From assembly GCA_977006965.1 (NCBI GenBank), contig OZ345368.1:806001-870000 (forward strand): 64,000 bases of DNA. Direction: 5' to 3'. Below the pieces are notes generated by a model that saw only the letters and a program-made list of their open reading frames with translations, ran no database searches and had not been told where the DNA came from. The stretch comes from Phymatolithon calcareum. Taxonomy: Eukaryota; Rhodophyta; Florideophyceae; Hapalidiales. The position numbers and the translations under genes are program-made. Shown here in pieces: positions 50,506 through 62,699 of the stretch (position 1 is its first letter; every line of letters begins with the position of its first letter).

Positions 50506-52984
50506 AAGAATAAAGCTCTCATTTCTTTTCAAAACGGAATGGATGTCAATTCGTCTGGTCCAACCCCTACTATTCATTAAGAAACACATCACTGGCGCTT
50601 CCGGACCCAAGAACCTAAGCGAGTGAAAGCCACTCTCACGCAAAACAATGAACAGAGGCAGCTCTCATAGCACGGAACGGAAGGCCGCAGTCTTCTCTTA
50701 TCTCATAAGTAGCCTAAAAAAAGACGATTTAGTCCATACTTGGCCTTCATAAATGACACTTCATAGACCTCAAGGGCCGGTCCAGAGCAGCGCCAGGCAC
50801 GGTCATAGATGCGACAAGAGGTTATTCTCCTGTGATGTGGAAGTCACGCTCATCATTTCAGTATGGCCTGCTTTAAGGTCGTACCGGACTGTCCCACATT
50901 TTTCTTGAAAGCAGGTACGTAATGCTATGAGGAACGGCCACACCACTCCCTTGACGAATGATGCAATTCCTGACGATGAAGACGAGAGACGCCAGTGGCA
51001 AAGGACAGGAGATGTCGAGCAGAAATTATGGTGATCACAGATATCAACCAGAGCAGAAATAATTCATCTAGCGTTAATGCTTTTGAGAGAACAGTTGGCA
51101 ACGAAGCCGATCCTGTTGACAGATATTTGAGAGAAGATGGTCAAGAAGTAATGATAATGCAAAAAGCAAGCAAAAGGAGTGATTGTCCTGGAGAAGGGGG
51201 TGGCTGAGAAAGACGTCCCAATCAACACCAGCAGCCACTGCGGCAACGTGCTCGTTGTAGTTCTGCAAGAGCACGTTTACGACGAGAACAAAGAACAATC
51301 CTAGTCCCAGGTGCGATGTCGGATTCGTTGACTTTGAATCCCACAGAATGGATCGAAAACGCAGCAGAAGTAGGCGAAATGGGAGATGGCCCAGTGGGGC
51401 ATGCCCCGCGAGTTCTCTGGGAACGTCCAAAAACAAAAACGAAAGACGCTCTCGTTCCGGAGATTCTGCATGTGCAAGTGCCAAAAACCGACAACGAAAG
51501 TAAGTCGTCGTGTGAACATGGTCTTGTCAAAAATTATGAAGCTGAGGCGGGAAGATTACTCTCCAAGAGCCTGTAGATATTGCCTGATCGATCTGGTGAA
51601 GACAGGCATATCGTAGAGAAGTAATCTGGCTTACTGAGAATCGTACACAGGGATTTCATATCTAAAGACGTGACTATCCGTGGGCGGAACTAGCGCTCTG
51701 TACTTAGAAGCCGAACTCATCTTGTAAATCTCGGGATTCTCCAGTTTGTCAAGAAGCCGCTGGCATCGATCCAGAGAGTCTGGGCCTAATACAATTGCTG
51801 CCGTGAAAGCTCTGTGAAACCTTGAGCAAAGATTCCTTTGTTCAACCGTGCTGGCTCTGCAGCACAAACCTGTATGATGCCATGGCTGACATAATTCCTC
51901 ACAGACGGCTATTTCTTTGCTTTTCCTTCGTGTGCGAACTCTAAGCTAGCGCTTCAACTATAATTTCCCCTTGTTTTATTCCCTTCTTCACCGCCACTAC
52001 CTCTACTACCGTGACATGAATTCTAGATTTATCGTGGGCACGAGATGAATGGTAAGCCATGCGGCATCATTCTTGCCGTGCATGCTCACCACCTCACGGT
52101 AGGTTACTGTAGCTCTATTATTAGATCATTGTATGGCACATAAGACAATGTAGCAGACCCCAAGTGGCAGCGGCATCGAATATGCAGCAACTGTGAAGTA
52201 AATAATGAGCTTGTATCCAATCTTCTCACCAAACATGAATCACGTTCATCTGGCCACTGCCATGAAGGCCCCTGATTTACGGCTATCAGTCCCAAACATA
52301 AAACCAATTGCCGATAAAGGCACTAAAAAGCTCACAACAAGAAGAGAGTTTATTAACTCTAGCGTACTCAGCCTTGTACAGCCGTCATGACCGGTGGTAT
52401 CCCAGAACGGGGTTCGCGCATTGCGCGATGCCTACACTAGCAACATCTCTTTGTGCGCTCCCAACGGAGCTCTGAGCCGTCCAAAACTTGCTGATATTCC
52501 TTCCGACTGCCTCCTGAGACAACGTTGTGCTCTGCTGCTGTGGCATTTGTACCATTCCTAATCTGCTCATCGGCGATGGAGTATAAAGCTCTGCTCGTCC
52601 AGAGCCAGTGAGACTGACTCCGCATTTGCCGTAAAGTATTTTTATGAGAAACACGCGACAGTGTGCGAAGCGAAGTCACCTGAGATTCATTGTTTCTTGT
52701 CTTCTTGAGAGTGCTTATCCTAGACCTAAATTTGTGACGCTTACCTTCCATTTCCGTGACCATATTCTCAACAAAGATGTCACGAAATATTTGCAACGGC
52801 AATCACAAGTGAGATTATTTGGATCCCGTAGAGTGCCCCGCGTCTCTGAACATTACAATCACATCAATAATAATCCTGCTCGTTTTCCCTTCCTCATGAG
52901 TTTGCTTGTCTGCACTGCCTTGCCCTTAGACGATATCGCGCTGTGTCTTGACTTTCCGGTGACGTGAACGAGTCAGCAGATTTG
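50506..52984. other. No supported gene
   Basis: Frames at 50995-51207 and 51316-51576 (plus) and 52385-52802 (minus) have no recognised domain and overlap frames on the other strand. Some could be exons of spliced genes or remnants of elements. I cannot decide. Confidence 0.35.
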
Positions 52985-53312
52985 TCGTTCTCGCCGAAAC
53001 ACGTCGAAAATTTTCTCAGGATTCGGAGCACGTTCATCGAACTGGAACACAGCGCGAGAAATGGGCCGCGTGCTGCTGCCCACAAGCAATATCATTCCAT
53101 CTTTGCCTCTGTGTTCCTGATATGACTTAAAAGAAATATGCAACGTGCAGAGCGGTCGCCGTGCGGACGCGCATTACATGCCGAAGGCCTCTACGTACTG
53201 CATCCGGGTCGACTTCAAGATCTTTATCCCCTCGTGTACAGCCTTGGTTCTGTATTCGACGATACGAAGGGCGGCTTGCCAATCCACTGCGCCGCAAATG
53301 CCTACAACATGG
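52985..53312 (-). pseudogene. Aminoacylase pseudogene, middle fragment
   Basis: Collinear with 47876-48180 of the intact aminoacylase gene, including CGAAACACGT, the GTGCAGAGCGGTCGCC block and CGTACTGCATCC...GACTTCA. On the minus strand short coding remnants survive, but indels and stops break the frame. It covers the part after the first metal-binding motif. Confidence 0.8.
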
Positions 53313-54189
53313 AAGCATGGAGACAGAGGCAGATCGACGAAGAAGTCACTGAAAGCTGCGGGTAAGCTACCTCAAGCGGTCCGGTCCAATAACTGGGAAG
53401 AGCAATCCTGTTAAGTCGTGCGAGACGCTCAACCGAGCCCAATCGCAAAGAGAAGATCGACTAAACGGTGCTTACGAGTATGCTGCTTTCAGAGTTACTG
53501 TTTCCAACATTTAACTCACTTTTCGCCTAGTATCCGGGCCGTGTGCTATCGCTGCTCAACACTGCACGCCTTCTGATGTGATTGATGTGGGGGCCGGTGA
53601 CATGCTTATTGATACCGAGTATCTTGGACACCGGGTGGGAGATGCAGATCATGAAACAATGGAAGCCACTTAAAGTTTAGTTAATAAAGTTTATTGCTTG
53701 CGTTGAAAATTCTTTCTCTGATGCAGAAACGAGGTGTCTCTCTCGAATAATTTGTTCAGAACTGTGTCCTCCACTCGAAACAATGTTTTTCATTGTTTTT
53801 TTAATTTTTGTTTCTTATTGTCTGCGTAAGCTTTACTGCAGTATTTAGCTCTTGCTTAACCACGTCGTCTGTATCGAGAAAATCAATGCCGGTCTCACAT
53901 TTTGAAGCTGACGCTGCAATAATGCTGATCGCACTGCAAAGCCTCCCATTCTTAGTACGGATGTTTATCGAAATCGAGAGCCGAATCAACATGACGACAT
54001 TAGAAAAGAGGAAGTTCTGAGCTCACAGATGGAACAAGCTGCCATGTTACTCACCGCGAGGTCTATAGGGATCTAATAATAACTAAAGAATCATCCCCAT
54101 TCGGACGTGAAAAGATCCGAGTGTGTGTTCAACAGGATGGCGTACAAAGCGTAGATCGTATTGTTCCGAATAGCCTAGACTTACGCTCC
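53313..54189. other. Sequence separating the two aminoacylase pseudogene pieces
   Basis: No similarity to the aminoacylase gene was noticed here. AT-rich, with no recognised gene. It is either an insertion between the fragments or a region that has diverged beyond recognition. Confidence 0.4.
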
Positions 54190-54400
54190 ATGAACAAGAA
54201 GCTTCAGAGATTTGCATTGCGAAGCACACACGCAAACGCGGAGTTCAAATATGCCTCCCGCACGCACGTTGCCCCCTGCATCGATGCAATGTCATGGTCT
54301 GTGCTCACATGCAGATGCCCCGGCAATTGGTCCGAGAGCGGATCAGCTATGGTTGTGCATGCATCTCTCCACACTAGTAGAGAAGACATGTTGTGTTGCA
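54190..54400 (-). pseudogene. Aminoacylase pseudogene, N-terminal fragment
   Basis: Collinear with about 48284-48480 of the intact gene. On the minus strand it reads DPLSDQLPGHLHVSTDHD and REAYLNSAFACVLRNANL, corresponding to DPALERLQGYLRVRTDHG and ESYLNATFASLIPCANLR. The signal peptide and the catalytic His motif are missing. Confidence 0.8.
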
Positions 54401-57400
54401 GTAAATTCGTTGCTTGTACATTTTTAGCCGAAGGACAGTGCGCGATAGTCGAGCTGAATGTCAAAGGGGAAGAAGTGAGCAATTAAAGAGAGTTTGAGGA
54501 GAATCAGCATGAAGAAAGCTGGTGCCGTCTTCATGACCACACGAGATTGAGAAACATGCTTGCAAGTATAAAAAAGTTTCAGGTGGATTTCTGGGGCGCA
54601 GTAAAGGATGATCTCGGGCATGAGATTACTGTCTGGTATTGCGTTTCAATCATCGACCGAGTAGTATGAAGAGGCAGTATCATCTGCCCCGTTCTTAGCG
54701 TTCTGGTTGTGACCTACAAGATGCTGAAAAAAAGGCTCGAGAATTACACATTGAGATCCAAAATAGCTGCCACATGAATACAGCTGCTGTAAGATTATAC
54801 TGTCCTCTCCCCTCAGCGGGGAAGCGGAGTGGAGTCTAGAGTCAGGGTATAAAACGTTCGAATTCGTTGGCCTACTACTTCCAATGCATTGGTCAATACA
54901 CATCCCAATGCCGAGCCGAGCTGTCTTTCGAAATTGGACGCATAATCATTATGATCATAGCAGCTGCTGCACGAAAACGGCCACGTCGCACCATTGTTGT
55001 GGTTATGTGGGGCACATTAAACTAAACCTTAATGGGCCCTTCTCGTCTAAATTACTGCAGTAAAATCAGCTCGAGTTGAACCTCGCCGCCGACTGCAATC
55101 TTCCCCTGTGAGTCAATTCTATATGCAGAGCAGCATTTCTGAACCAAACCAGCACTTATTTATCTCGCTACGTCACTCGAATTATGGCTACCATTCTCCG
55201 TAACGGATTCGATCAATAGAGCCATGTTTGGAAATTCCCGACATAGTCTAACTCCCATGCAAAGAAGCTCATAGTCGGCGAGAGGGCGCATTTACCGACC
55301 TCCGGCTCGCTTCCATCGTCCACATTCCCATATCTCCAGTGCGGTAACCACCGGTCTGCACGTACAGACATTTTCCACCTAATGTGGGGACGTTTTCGCC
55401 AACTCAATTTAGGAGCAACGCCTACTCGGAGAAAGGCTCTTGGACATGGTAAGGGAACAGAAAATAATCTTTGCCTTCCGTAAATTTCTTGCTTTTTAAA
55501 AATAGAACAACTCTGAACGATTGCCATCAGGTCGGCCTATGCAGGTCGCACCCGACTCGGAGCTTTTTTTCAAGATGTTCTGGACATAAATGATACTCAC
55601 GAGCAAGTAGATGTATGTTGCAGGGACCTAAATTTCTATTTAAGTATTTTTATCTATTTGCTCCGCAACACAGACATGGGGGAGACGACTTAAATTTATT
55701 CTGCTGCGCGCATGCGCAAACATAATAATAATACTGTATGATAAGGGACAACCAAGGGCACCCAATTTTTTCGAGAAAATGAAAAAACTGAACGTGTCCC
55801 AATTCAACTAAACCTGCCGTGGACACCACTGTAATCCACGGCTGCAAGGACGACGTTGGTTCGCCCGTCGAACATGGTATCATAGTTCGTGCAATTTTGA
55901 TACGCACTTCAGGGATGCTATTTTTATGGTGCAATACGTTCGCATTACAATACTACAGTATATTAGTCCCTGGGAGATACGTTCCATCATAAGCTTCCCA
56001 TGGAACGTATCGGCAACCCTATTAGCGAGATGATCTCGCTAATGGGGTTGCCGAATTTCATACAGTATGATACATGACATTTTGCTACCTACGGGCCCGT
56101 TCGTTCTCCAATCATACAGTGATAAAATTGAAAACAGACCCAGAAAAGAGAGCGGACGGGTGTGACTCTTACAGCAACTCCGCTCGCACAAGAAATCACA
56201 CGGCTAACGTGTTTGAAACAAAGTAATTTTAAGACACTAAAAAGAGGTTAACGGTTAGACAGGCAGGACAGAGTGCTCACGGGAATTCGACAACATGGCA
56301 ATCTGCAGCCGTCCAGTGGTATCGAAATTTGACAAATTGAAGTGCGAGCATGTTATAGAAAATCAACATCGCAACTTCTGTGCCTAGTCACATAACAGCT
56401 GTTATTATTTATGGGGCGCGGCAGTTAGTTGCGTCCATGACGCGTTCTGGTACAGGAGTGTGTAGGAGGGAGGACTATTTCTTATGCTGCAGTAACGCAC
56501 CACCGTTCGCCGGCATAAGCCCTGCAAAACGGACAGTTCTACTTATCTGCTAGTTATGGTTTAGTTATCCTGCTACTTACTGTCGCAACTCGGCTACTGA
56601 GAAGATCAGGTCGGCATATTTTTGAGTTCTTCCCCAGTCATCTCCGTAAAAGCAGTTTAGTGGGCAAGAGTTTCAGTCTCTCCGTCGTTAACGGCAGTTG
56701 AAAAAACCTTGCGTTGAGTATGCAAGGGTGGAGGCCGTGATCTACATGGTTAACGCGGTGATTACGAAGACAAGCGCACTCGTCCGCGCAGTGTAAATAC
56801 CGTACGTTATTGCTCTCTAGGTTATTTTGGGAGGCACAAAAGGTCCAAAACATATAGGAATGCTAGACAACATTAAATGCAGCGCAGAACATTCTGGGTT
56901 GTATTGCGTGCTGGGGCTCAAACGGGGGATTCTGGCATTGTACGGCCCGATCCGTTCCACGCAGATGCCATCCTTGGCTTTCTTGTGCACAGCTCCGAGC
57001 ACCACCCCCGGAAAGCTTAGCAGATCAAACCTTACGAATAGCTGCTGCTTTCGTCCTGATTAGCTCTGACTACTGCAGCATCTTGTCCTGTCGAGTGTTT
57101 CTAGATGCCCTATCGTAACTACTTAAATCTTATATTATCCATGCAGGACTGTTCGACGAAAGATGCCCTCTTTAGCTGCGTGGGATCATGAGGGTCTACG
57201 ATTTACTGAAAAGGTCGCAAAAGCGCCAAGAAAGCCTCCAGAGTGGTAACCGTACAGTGTTCAGTCACTCATCTTCTTGAACACTGGAGCACTAAGTATA
57301 TTATTCCATGGAACAGAGACCCACTGATTTTGTTTTTCTTTTTCGGCGAGTTTTTTCTTGTTGGAGGCTTTTGTAAGTGCTACTGCACTGTACAGTATCT

Positions 57401-58282
57401 ACCGTGCAGTAGTTTTCCAACGTTAAATGAATGTTTATACCGACGAACAATACGGTGTTTATGGAGTATAAATGCCCTCCATATGTAGAATGCATTCATG
57501 GCTTAGCTAGCATTAACATTTTAGAGCCATCATCACGTCCTTATTTAGCCAACCAGGAGATGTGTACCTTCCACAGCAAGTCTAACCAGAATGATTAGAA
57601 ATGCTAGAAATTTGGCACAGCTATTATCTGGTTTTTATGACGGTCCGTGGAGCACGAGGCCTCAAAGCAACCACGAGTCTCGGGAGTCAAACTTTCCTGT
57701 AGGATTGATGCATTGACATATGCAACCTTGCCGAATTCGAGCAGGATCTGCCGTGCAGTACGCGCCGTCTGCCAACTCATACAAATCAATTTTGCGGTAC
57801 ACTTCGACAAATAAATTGAAGTATGCTCTCGTTGCTCCTGAACAAAGTCATGTTTCAAACAAACCTCATGGATTAGAGAGGGATCAAAAGACAGAATGCA
57901 TGTCATATGCAAATTGCTGACCGAGAGAACCCTGTAAACTTTAGCCTTGCAAACCATAGCTTGCCAAGTTTTTCGACCCATCGACAAATCCCATTCCCAA
58001 ATTGAGCGTCCACTGGTCGATCCCTAAACACGGCTCGCGCAATTACGCTTGCCCAGTTTCCAAATCTCTTTCCCGAGATAATTCGGCATACTTTCAAATA
58101 TTCATAAATTATTGGATTTTCCTCCATTCTCGTCGACACCTCACTTTATATCCATCCCATCTTCGTGCCCTGAAGTTACGTGGTTCACCCCGTTTCCACC
58201 ACCATCGATGCCGTCGCAGGCACTATAAGACGTCTGACGGCACCGACAATTTGACGACGAACAAGAGTAGCAACCTTCCCCC
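54401..58282. other. Long intergenic region, no supported gene
   Basis: Only short, non-ATG or motif-less frames. Contains the hairpins at 55977-56053. The last 150 bases are the presumed promoter of the zinc-finger gene, with TATA-like TTTATATCC near 58145 and CTATAAG near 58222. Confidence 0.4.
55977..56053. repeat. Two adjacent hairpins
   Basis: Arms 55977-55987/56000-56010 (11 bp, perfect) are followed directly by arms 56011-56031/56033-56053 (21 bp, one mismatch, one-base centre). The second is a 43-bp near-palindrome. Non-coding surroundings. Confidence 0.8.
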
Positions 58283-59068
58283 ATGACAACCATGGCTCAG
58301 AGAACATCTGGACGAACATCATCAAAGCACGCCATTGATTACCTTCTGAATGCGCGATCCCGTGACGCACCACAACCAATCTCTGCCGGAGCCATTGATT
58401 TATCTGCCCGTGTCAGCGATGTGGCGAAACGTAAATCGAAGGATCGTCCTTATGAATGCGAAATTTGCCATTTCTCGTTCTCACAACGCTCCGATCGCTC
58501 CAAGCACATTCGCACTGTTCACTACGGCGAGCGTCCATTTACATGCGAGTATTGCTCTGCTGCTTTTGGCGAAAAAGGTAATCTGTAAGTTCAACCGCAT
58601 CCACTCAAGCTTCTTATTGCCCCGATCCCTCTCTAACGACGAAGTCACATTGACATCGCATTCATCTGGCGCAGCAACAAGCACATTAGAGCACTGCATG
58701 AAAAGTCGAGACCTTTCAAATGTATCGAATGCAGATCTCAGTTTTCATTTCAGGATGGACTCTCGCGACACATTGCAATGGTACGTTCTCCACTCTACGC
58801 AATTTACTTGACACACTGTGATATCTATCGAGCTCTAACATCTGGATTGATTCATTCCGGATATCAGGTGCACAGGGAGGCACGTCCGTTCCAGTGCCCG
58901 GATCCCGGATGTCGCAAAGCCTTCAAGCAGAAGGCTCATGCAGAAAAGCACTTCTCCTCTGTACACCAGAAATTGAAACCATGCGTTTGTTTCTGTGGCG
59001 CTGCTTTCAGAGAGAACTACAATCTCAAGCAGCACCAGAAATCAGTTCATAGCATGGTAACCCGTTGA
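58283..59068 (+). CDS. C2H2 zinc-finger protein, three exons
   Basis: Exon 1 is 58283-58584, exon 2 58675-58780 and exon 3 58868-59068. The introns (90 and 87 bases) have GTAAGT...GCAG and GTACGT...TCAG ends. Splicing joins the phases exactly and restores fingers that the unspliced frame breaks. The 202-residue product has five fingers: YECEICHFSFSQRSDRSKHI, FTCEYCSAAFGEKGNLNKHI (across intron 1), FKCIECRSQFSFQDGLSRHI (His pair completed across intron 2), FQCPDPGCRKAFKQKAHAEK, and a shorter VCFCGAAFRENYNLKQH. Linkers are (E/K)(R/K)PF-like, so it probably binds DNA or RNA. The N-terminal 55 residues lack a domain. The target is unknown. Confidence 0.9.
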
Positions 59069-59525
59069 ACATGACTCTCAGCGGGTTCGGCTTGATCGCT
59101 GCCCGCGGCGATTGTGAATAGAGATAATTGCACCGTGCTATCAGAAATAACGCTAAAAGTCACATGTGTCTGACTACCAGAAACGATGGTCTTATGGAGT
59201 AGGAATGGAAGCTTAAAGAGATAGAGAGCAATAAAATATGAACAGTCCTCACATTTAGATTTACCTGCAACCACTCGCTCTGAAGCCAATTTTTCGTTAC
59301 CGGCCAATTAGCTCTGGGGAGGAATCTAGTGATACACGAGCGGGAACGAATGTGTCGCAATAGTCCGCCCACCTAGAGCAGTGCTGCTCAGTGTGGAATA
59401 CTTATCCACTGTCCCCAAAGAGACTTGGCAGGCTGTCATTCCTAAAGACTAGATGAGCAAAGCGTACTGTATGCATAGGCGCTAGACAACTTTTGATGGT
59501 CGATTGGTCGCGATATGTTCTGAGA

Positions 59526-59593
59526 CACTGAATGGAATCAATGCCATAAGCCTCTCTTCAAAGAGAGGCTTATGGAATTGATTCTATTCAGTG
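59526..59593. repeat. 33-bp-arm hairpin
   Basis: Arms 59526-59558 and 59561-59593 are reverse complements with two mismatches and a two-base centre. This 68-base near-perfect foldback is too long for chance in 64 kb. Confidence 0.88.
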
Positions 59594-60260
59594 ACTCGTA
59601 TCGTTTGCGCGATTGGCTACTGGTGTTCATGAGCTGTTCAGCTGTATAACAATTCTCTCGCTATGGCTCATTTTCCATGCCTTCACTCTCCGGTAATGGC
59701 GAAAACGTATTGGCAGTAAACACACAGCGGGGGAGTAACAAGCTCTGAAGTCAGTTCAAGGGCTCTTCGTTATTCAAGAGCAGCCGAGCAGAGTTTTACG
59801 TTCCTCTGATAGCTTGTCTTTCTTTTAGTCAGGTTAGCAAGTACTCGTCTCTTGGCACAGGAGAGCAAGTCCACCGCTTTCCAAATTAAAATGAACCCTT
59901 ATTATGGGTATCAGTGCAAACGCACCCCGCTCAATGCCATGTACATTTTAGTTTGATTGAAGAGGCTGGATCTTGGATGGATACTCTACAAAATGAATTT
60001 TACAGGTATGCTTTTCAGCTCTTTGAGTGATCGAAGCTAATCCACAACTAGTACATCACATTCTATGCTATGCATTCGAGGGACAAGGAGATTTTTTTGT
60101 CCAAAAATAAAAGCATTTTGTCGCGAATCTTCGCTTTTCGGTAGAATTAAAATGGCCATCTGCACTGTTTTGGATAATTTTATTCAAGCACGAACCAATG
60201 GGAACTTCTAAGGCCGCGAGATGATGCTGTCTTTTGTCATTGTACGATACTTTCTTTGTA

Positions 60261-60323
60261 ATGGGAGATGTTGGAACAACTTCCAGAAGTAGTACTTCTG
60301 GAAGTTGTTCCAACCTCTCCCAT
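60261..60323. repeat. 31-bp-arm hairpin
   Basis: Arms 60261-60291 and 60293-60323 are reverse complements with one mismatch around a single central base. The core contains TTGGAACAACTTCCAGAAGT and its complement. Confidence 0.88.
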
Positions 60324-60625
60324 AGTCCTCTCGAAAGCTCTCTCGATTGGAAAGAATGCCCGTGACTAAACTTTTTACGTCGAATCTCTGTTTCCGTGCT
60401 CGAAAATCCGCTCCAAAATCATTTCATGCATTTCCAGTTTTCTATTTTAATGACATCTTCATACTGCTTACCAATTTCGCCAACCAGAGTACTTTTCACC
60501 GAAATGGTGAACTGCTTCGCTGCGGAATCCGTGGCAACAGGAGTTAGCAAAATGGAATAGAACTGTAATTTGTTCATTCGACTTGCCTTTGAGAACATCA
60601 CCAGAAGTCCACGCATCTTTGAAAA

Positions 60626-61021
60626 TCAAAACTTCTCATTCGGTTCATTATTCGTGCCCGTAAAACCGCCGCCGTTACTGTCCGTCAATGTAAAGATAGA
60701 TTGAATAGACCCTTCCACCCGCGTGCTATGAAAATTCGGCGTAGACCCCTCACTTTCGTAATGGCAACGTCGAGGAAACTCGCCCCTTGTCGAAAGACAA
60801 TATGTTCCCCGCCTTTCTGTTCGAGCGCTGCAGCTCGTTGTTAGTTCGATCAATCGGCGTAGAATGGATGTCATGGCATACTCACATTGCCTTCTCTTTT
60901 CATGATCTTTGAAAATCCAACCGTAATGCTCTCCGTCCCTCAGCCCATCCCCCTCATGATGATAAATAAACTCACCATCTCTTCCTGTCATGTCGACGGA
61001 AACAGAAAACCTTCGAGGCAT
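60626..61021 (-). CDS. Possible small protein or exon
   Basis: A 131-codon frame starts with ATG at 61021 (MPRRFSVSVDMTGRDGEFIY). It has no recognised domain. A GTGAGT donor-like site inside it (after EKRRQ, near 60887) means it could instead be a first exon. Weakly supported. Confidence 0.25.
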   Translation of the reverse strand: MPRRFSVSVDMTGRDGEFIYHHEGDGLRDGEHYGWIFKDHEKRRQCEYAMTSILRRLIELTTSCSARTERRGTYCLSTRGEFPRRCHYESEGSTPNFHSTRVEGSIQSIFTLTDSNGGGFTGTNNEPNEKF

Positions 61022-62087
61022 TAAAGTTCTCTTCACAGTATTTGTTGAAATGACATCGCGTGCCGTCGCACTATTCTTCAGAACCTATTTTAAAACTGGA
61101 TAGTGGGATTCTTCTGCAAATGTACTGTAAAGATCATTGGTTGAAGAACAGCTTGGGAGAACGTACACTGCTTCTGCTTCCAATATATCTCTTTTAGTTA
61201 TTTACAAGCGATCTCCCTTCCTTGGGACGAAGCTTGAAATCGTAAGGATTTCGTGCGGTTTCTTAGCGCAATCTTCGAGCAGATCCGTATGTACTACATA
61301 GACGGCATCATTTCTCGATAGTGCAGATCGTGAAAGCTTTCTATGAGGATGGAGATATTCCCGACACGTACAGGACCGTCCCTGCCAATGTCGTGGGTGC
61401 GCGGGTTTTGCTGATTCGTGGAAACGAAACGGTGAAGGAACGGGTCCTGAATGCCGGAGCAGTGCGATCTTCGTACAACACGGAGGGTTTGGCCGAGTTC
61501 GTACCTTCCATGAAGCGCTGAATCTCCGGATGCTCCTGCCGAGAGCAGGAGCAGCATCCGTACTATTATCCGCCAGCTGCGAAGGTATAGGGAAATGACA
61601 TGGAAAATTTGGGGCCTTATGGAACAACTGATGTCCAAGGAGATTTTCGTTGAAGGTATTTGGATTCCAAGTCACTGCGGCATTCCAAGAAAGAATGCTT
61701 CTAAGGAATGAGCAAGGAGTACTTCCGAATCAAGCATGTTGGATCATCAGAAGCTTCCTCTGGAATTCGAAGCAACGAGGTCAATCATCGGGCCGTCCTT
61801 ACAAGCCTATAGTGGAAGAAACGAAGGATGTTGAGTGTCTAAAGGAATTTGACGACTTGATAAAGCCCTACAAAATGCGGAACAGGGAGCAATATCGAAG
61901 AAGAACTGAAGAAGAGGAATAGTCAATGTATGGGCCCAAGAAGAAAAGCGAACATCAGTCATGATCCCCGTTGAATCGAGCAAACAGTCATGGATACTCT
62001 GCTTAAGGGGCAGGACGACACGGCTGAGATGCCTAAGGGTTATATTTATTTGAGTGTCATTGCGAAGAAAATCAGGACTGGGTGAGC
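61022..62087. other. No firm gene; possible terminal exon at about 61327-61521
   Basis: After an acceptor-like GTGCAG at about 61321-61326 the plus strand reads IVKAFYEDGDIPDTYRTVPA...VGARVLLIRGNETVKERVL to a stop at 61521, which looks coding but has no start. A bulged hairpin (about 61530-61560, GGATGCTCCTGC/GCAGGAGCAGCATCC) follows the stop. A second frame runs at 61650-61922 (plus). Confidence 0.3.
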
Positions 62088-62648
62088 ACTTCTTTCTTTC
62101 TTTAATGCAGGTTTCGGAGTTGTTCTAGACCAACTCCCCATCCTTACGGCTACAGTAGACTTTAACAGATACGAGTGGTGTCTGATGTCACAACAGCTCT
62201 AAGCCGCACAAAGTGCAGAGCTTCGGGGTGCTTAACATCTAAATCTCTACGCAGCCAATCTTCAGCCGCCGTCCTTCAAAGGGATGACCTGAGTGGGAAA
62301 CCATTTAGGATGCTCACGATAGCTGGTCATCTAGTTACCTTCTTTCATCTCCGTGAGTACTTCGATATCTCATCGGTAATTCTTCTTTTCTTTCTTGTTT
62401 ATTGCGGGTTTTTGAAGTTGTCCTAAAACAACTCCAGATCCTTGCGGCTACAGTAGACTTTAGCAGGTAGGAGTGATACTTGATGCCACAGCAGCTCAAT
62501 GCTGCACAAAGTGCAGACCTTCAGGGAGCTCAACATCAATTTCTCTACGCAGCCAATCTTTAGCAGCCGTCCTTCAAAGGGATGACCTGGGTTGGAAACC
62601 ATTAGGATGCTCACGCTAGCTGGTAATTTCTTTACCTTCTTCACCTCC
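62088..62648 (-). repeat. Family E: two tandem direct copies of about 270 bp
   Basis: 62088-62355 and 62381-62648 are direct repeats sharing GGCTACAGTAGACTTTA, TCTACGCAGCCAATCTT and CCGTCCTTCAAAGGGATGAC. Read on the minus strand both encode A(K/E)DWLRR(E/D)(I/L)DV and PE(G/A)LHFV, then end in ATTAAA or AATAAA and an (AAAG)n-type tail. They look like two insertions, or a duplication, of another 3'-end retroelement family. Confidence 0.7.
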
Positions 62649-62699
62649 TTCTGTTCTCTCTTCCAACTTCCTTGACTATTTAAATGGTTGCTCTCCAAC

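Larger units (their letters stand above)
59069..60625. other. Intergenic with two long hairpins; no gene
   Basis: No supported gene. The hairpins at 59526-59593 and 60261-60323 are the notable content. Confidence 0.45.

Noticed and set aside
56827-57063. Plus-strand frame of 78 codons
   Set aside because: It begins with TTG, has no motif and overlaps frames on the other strand.
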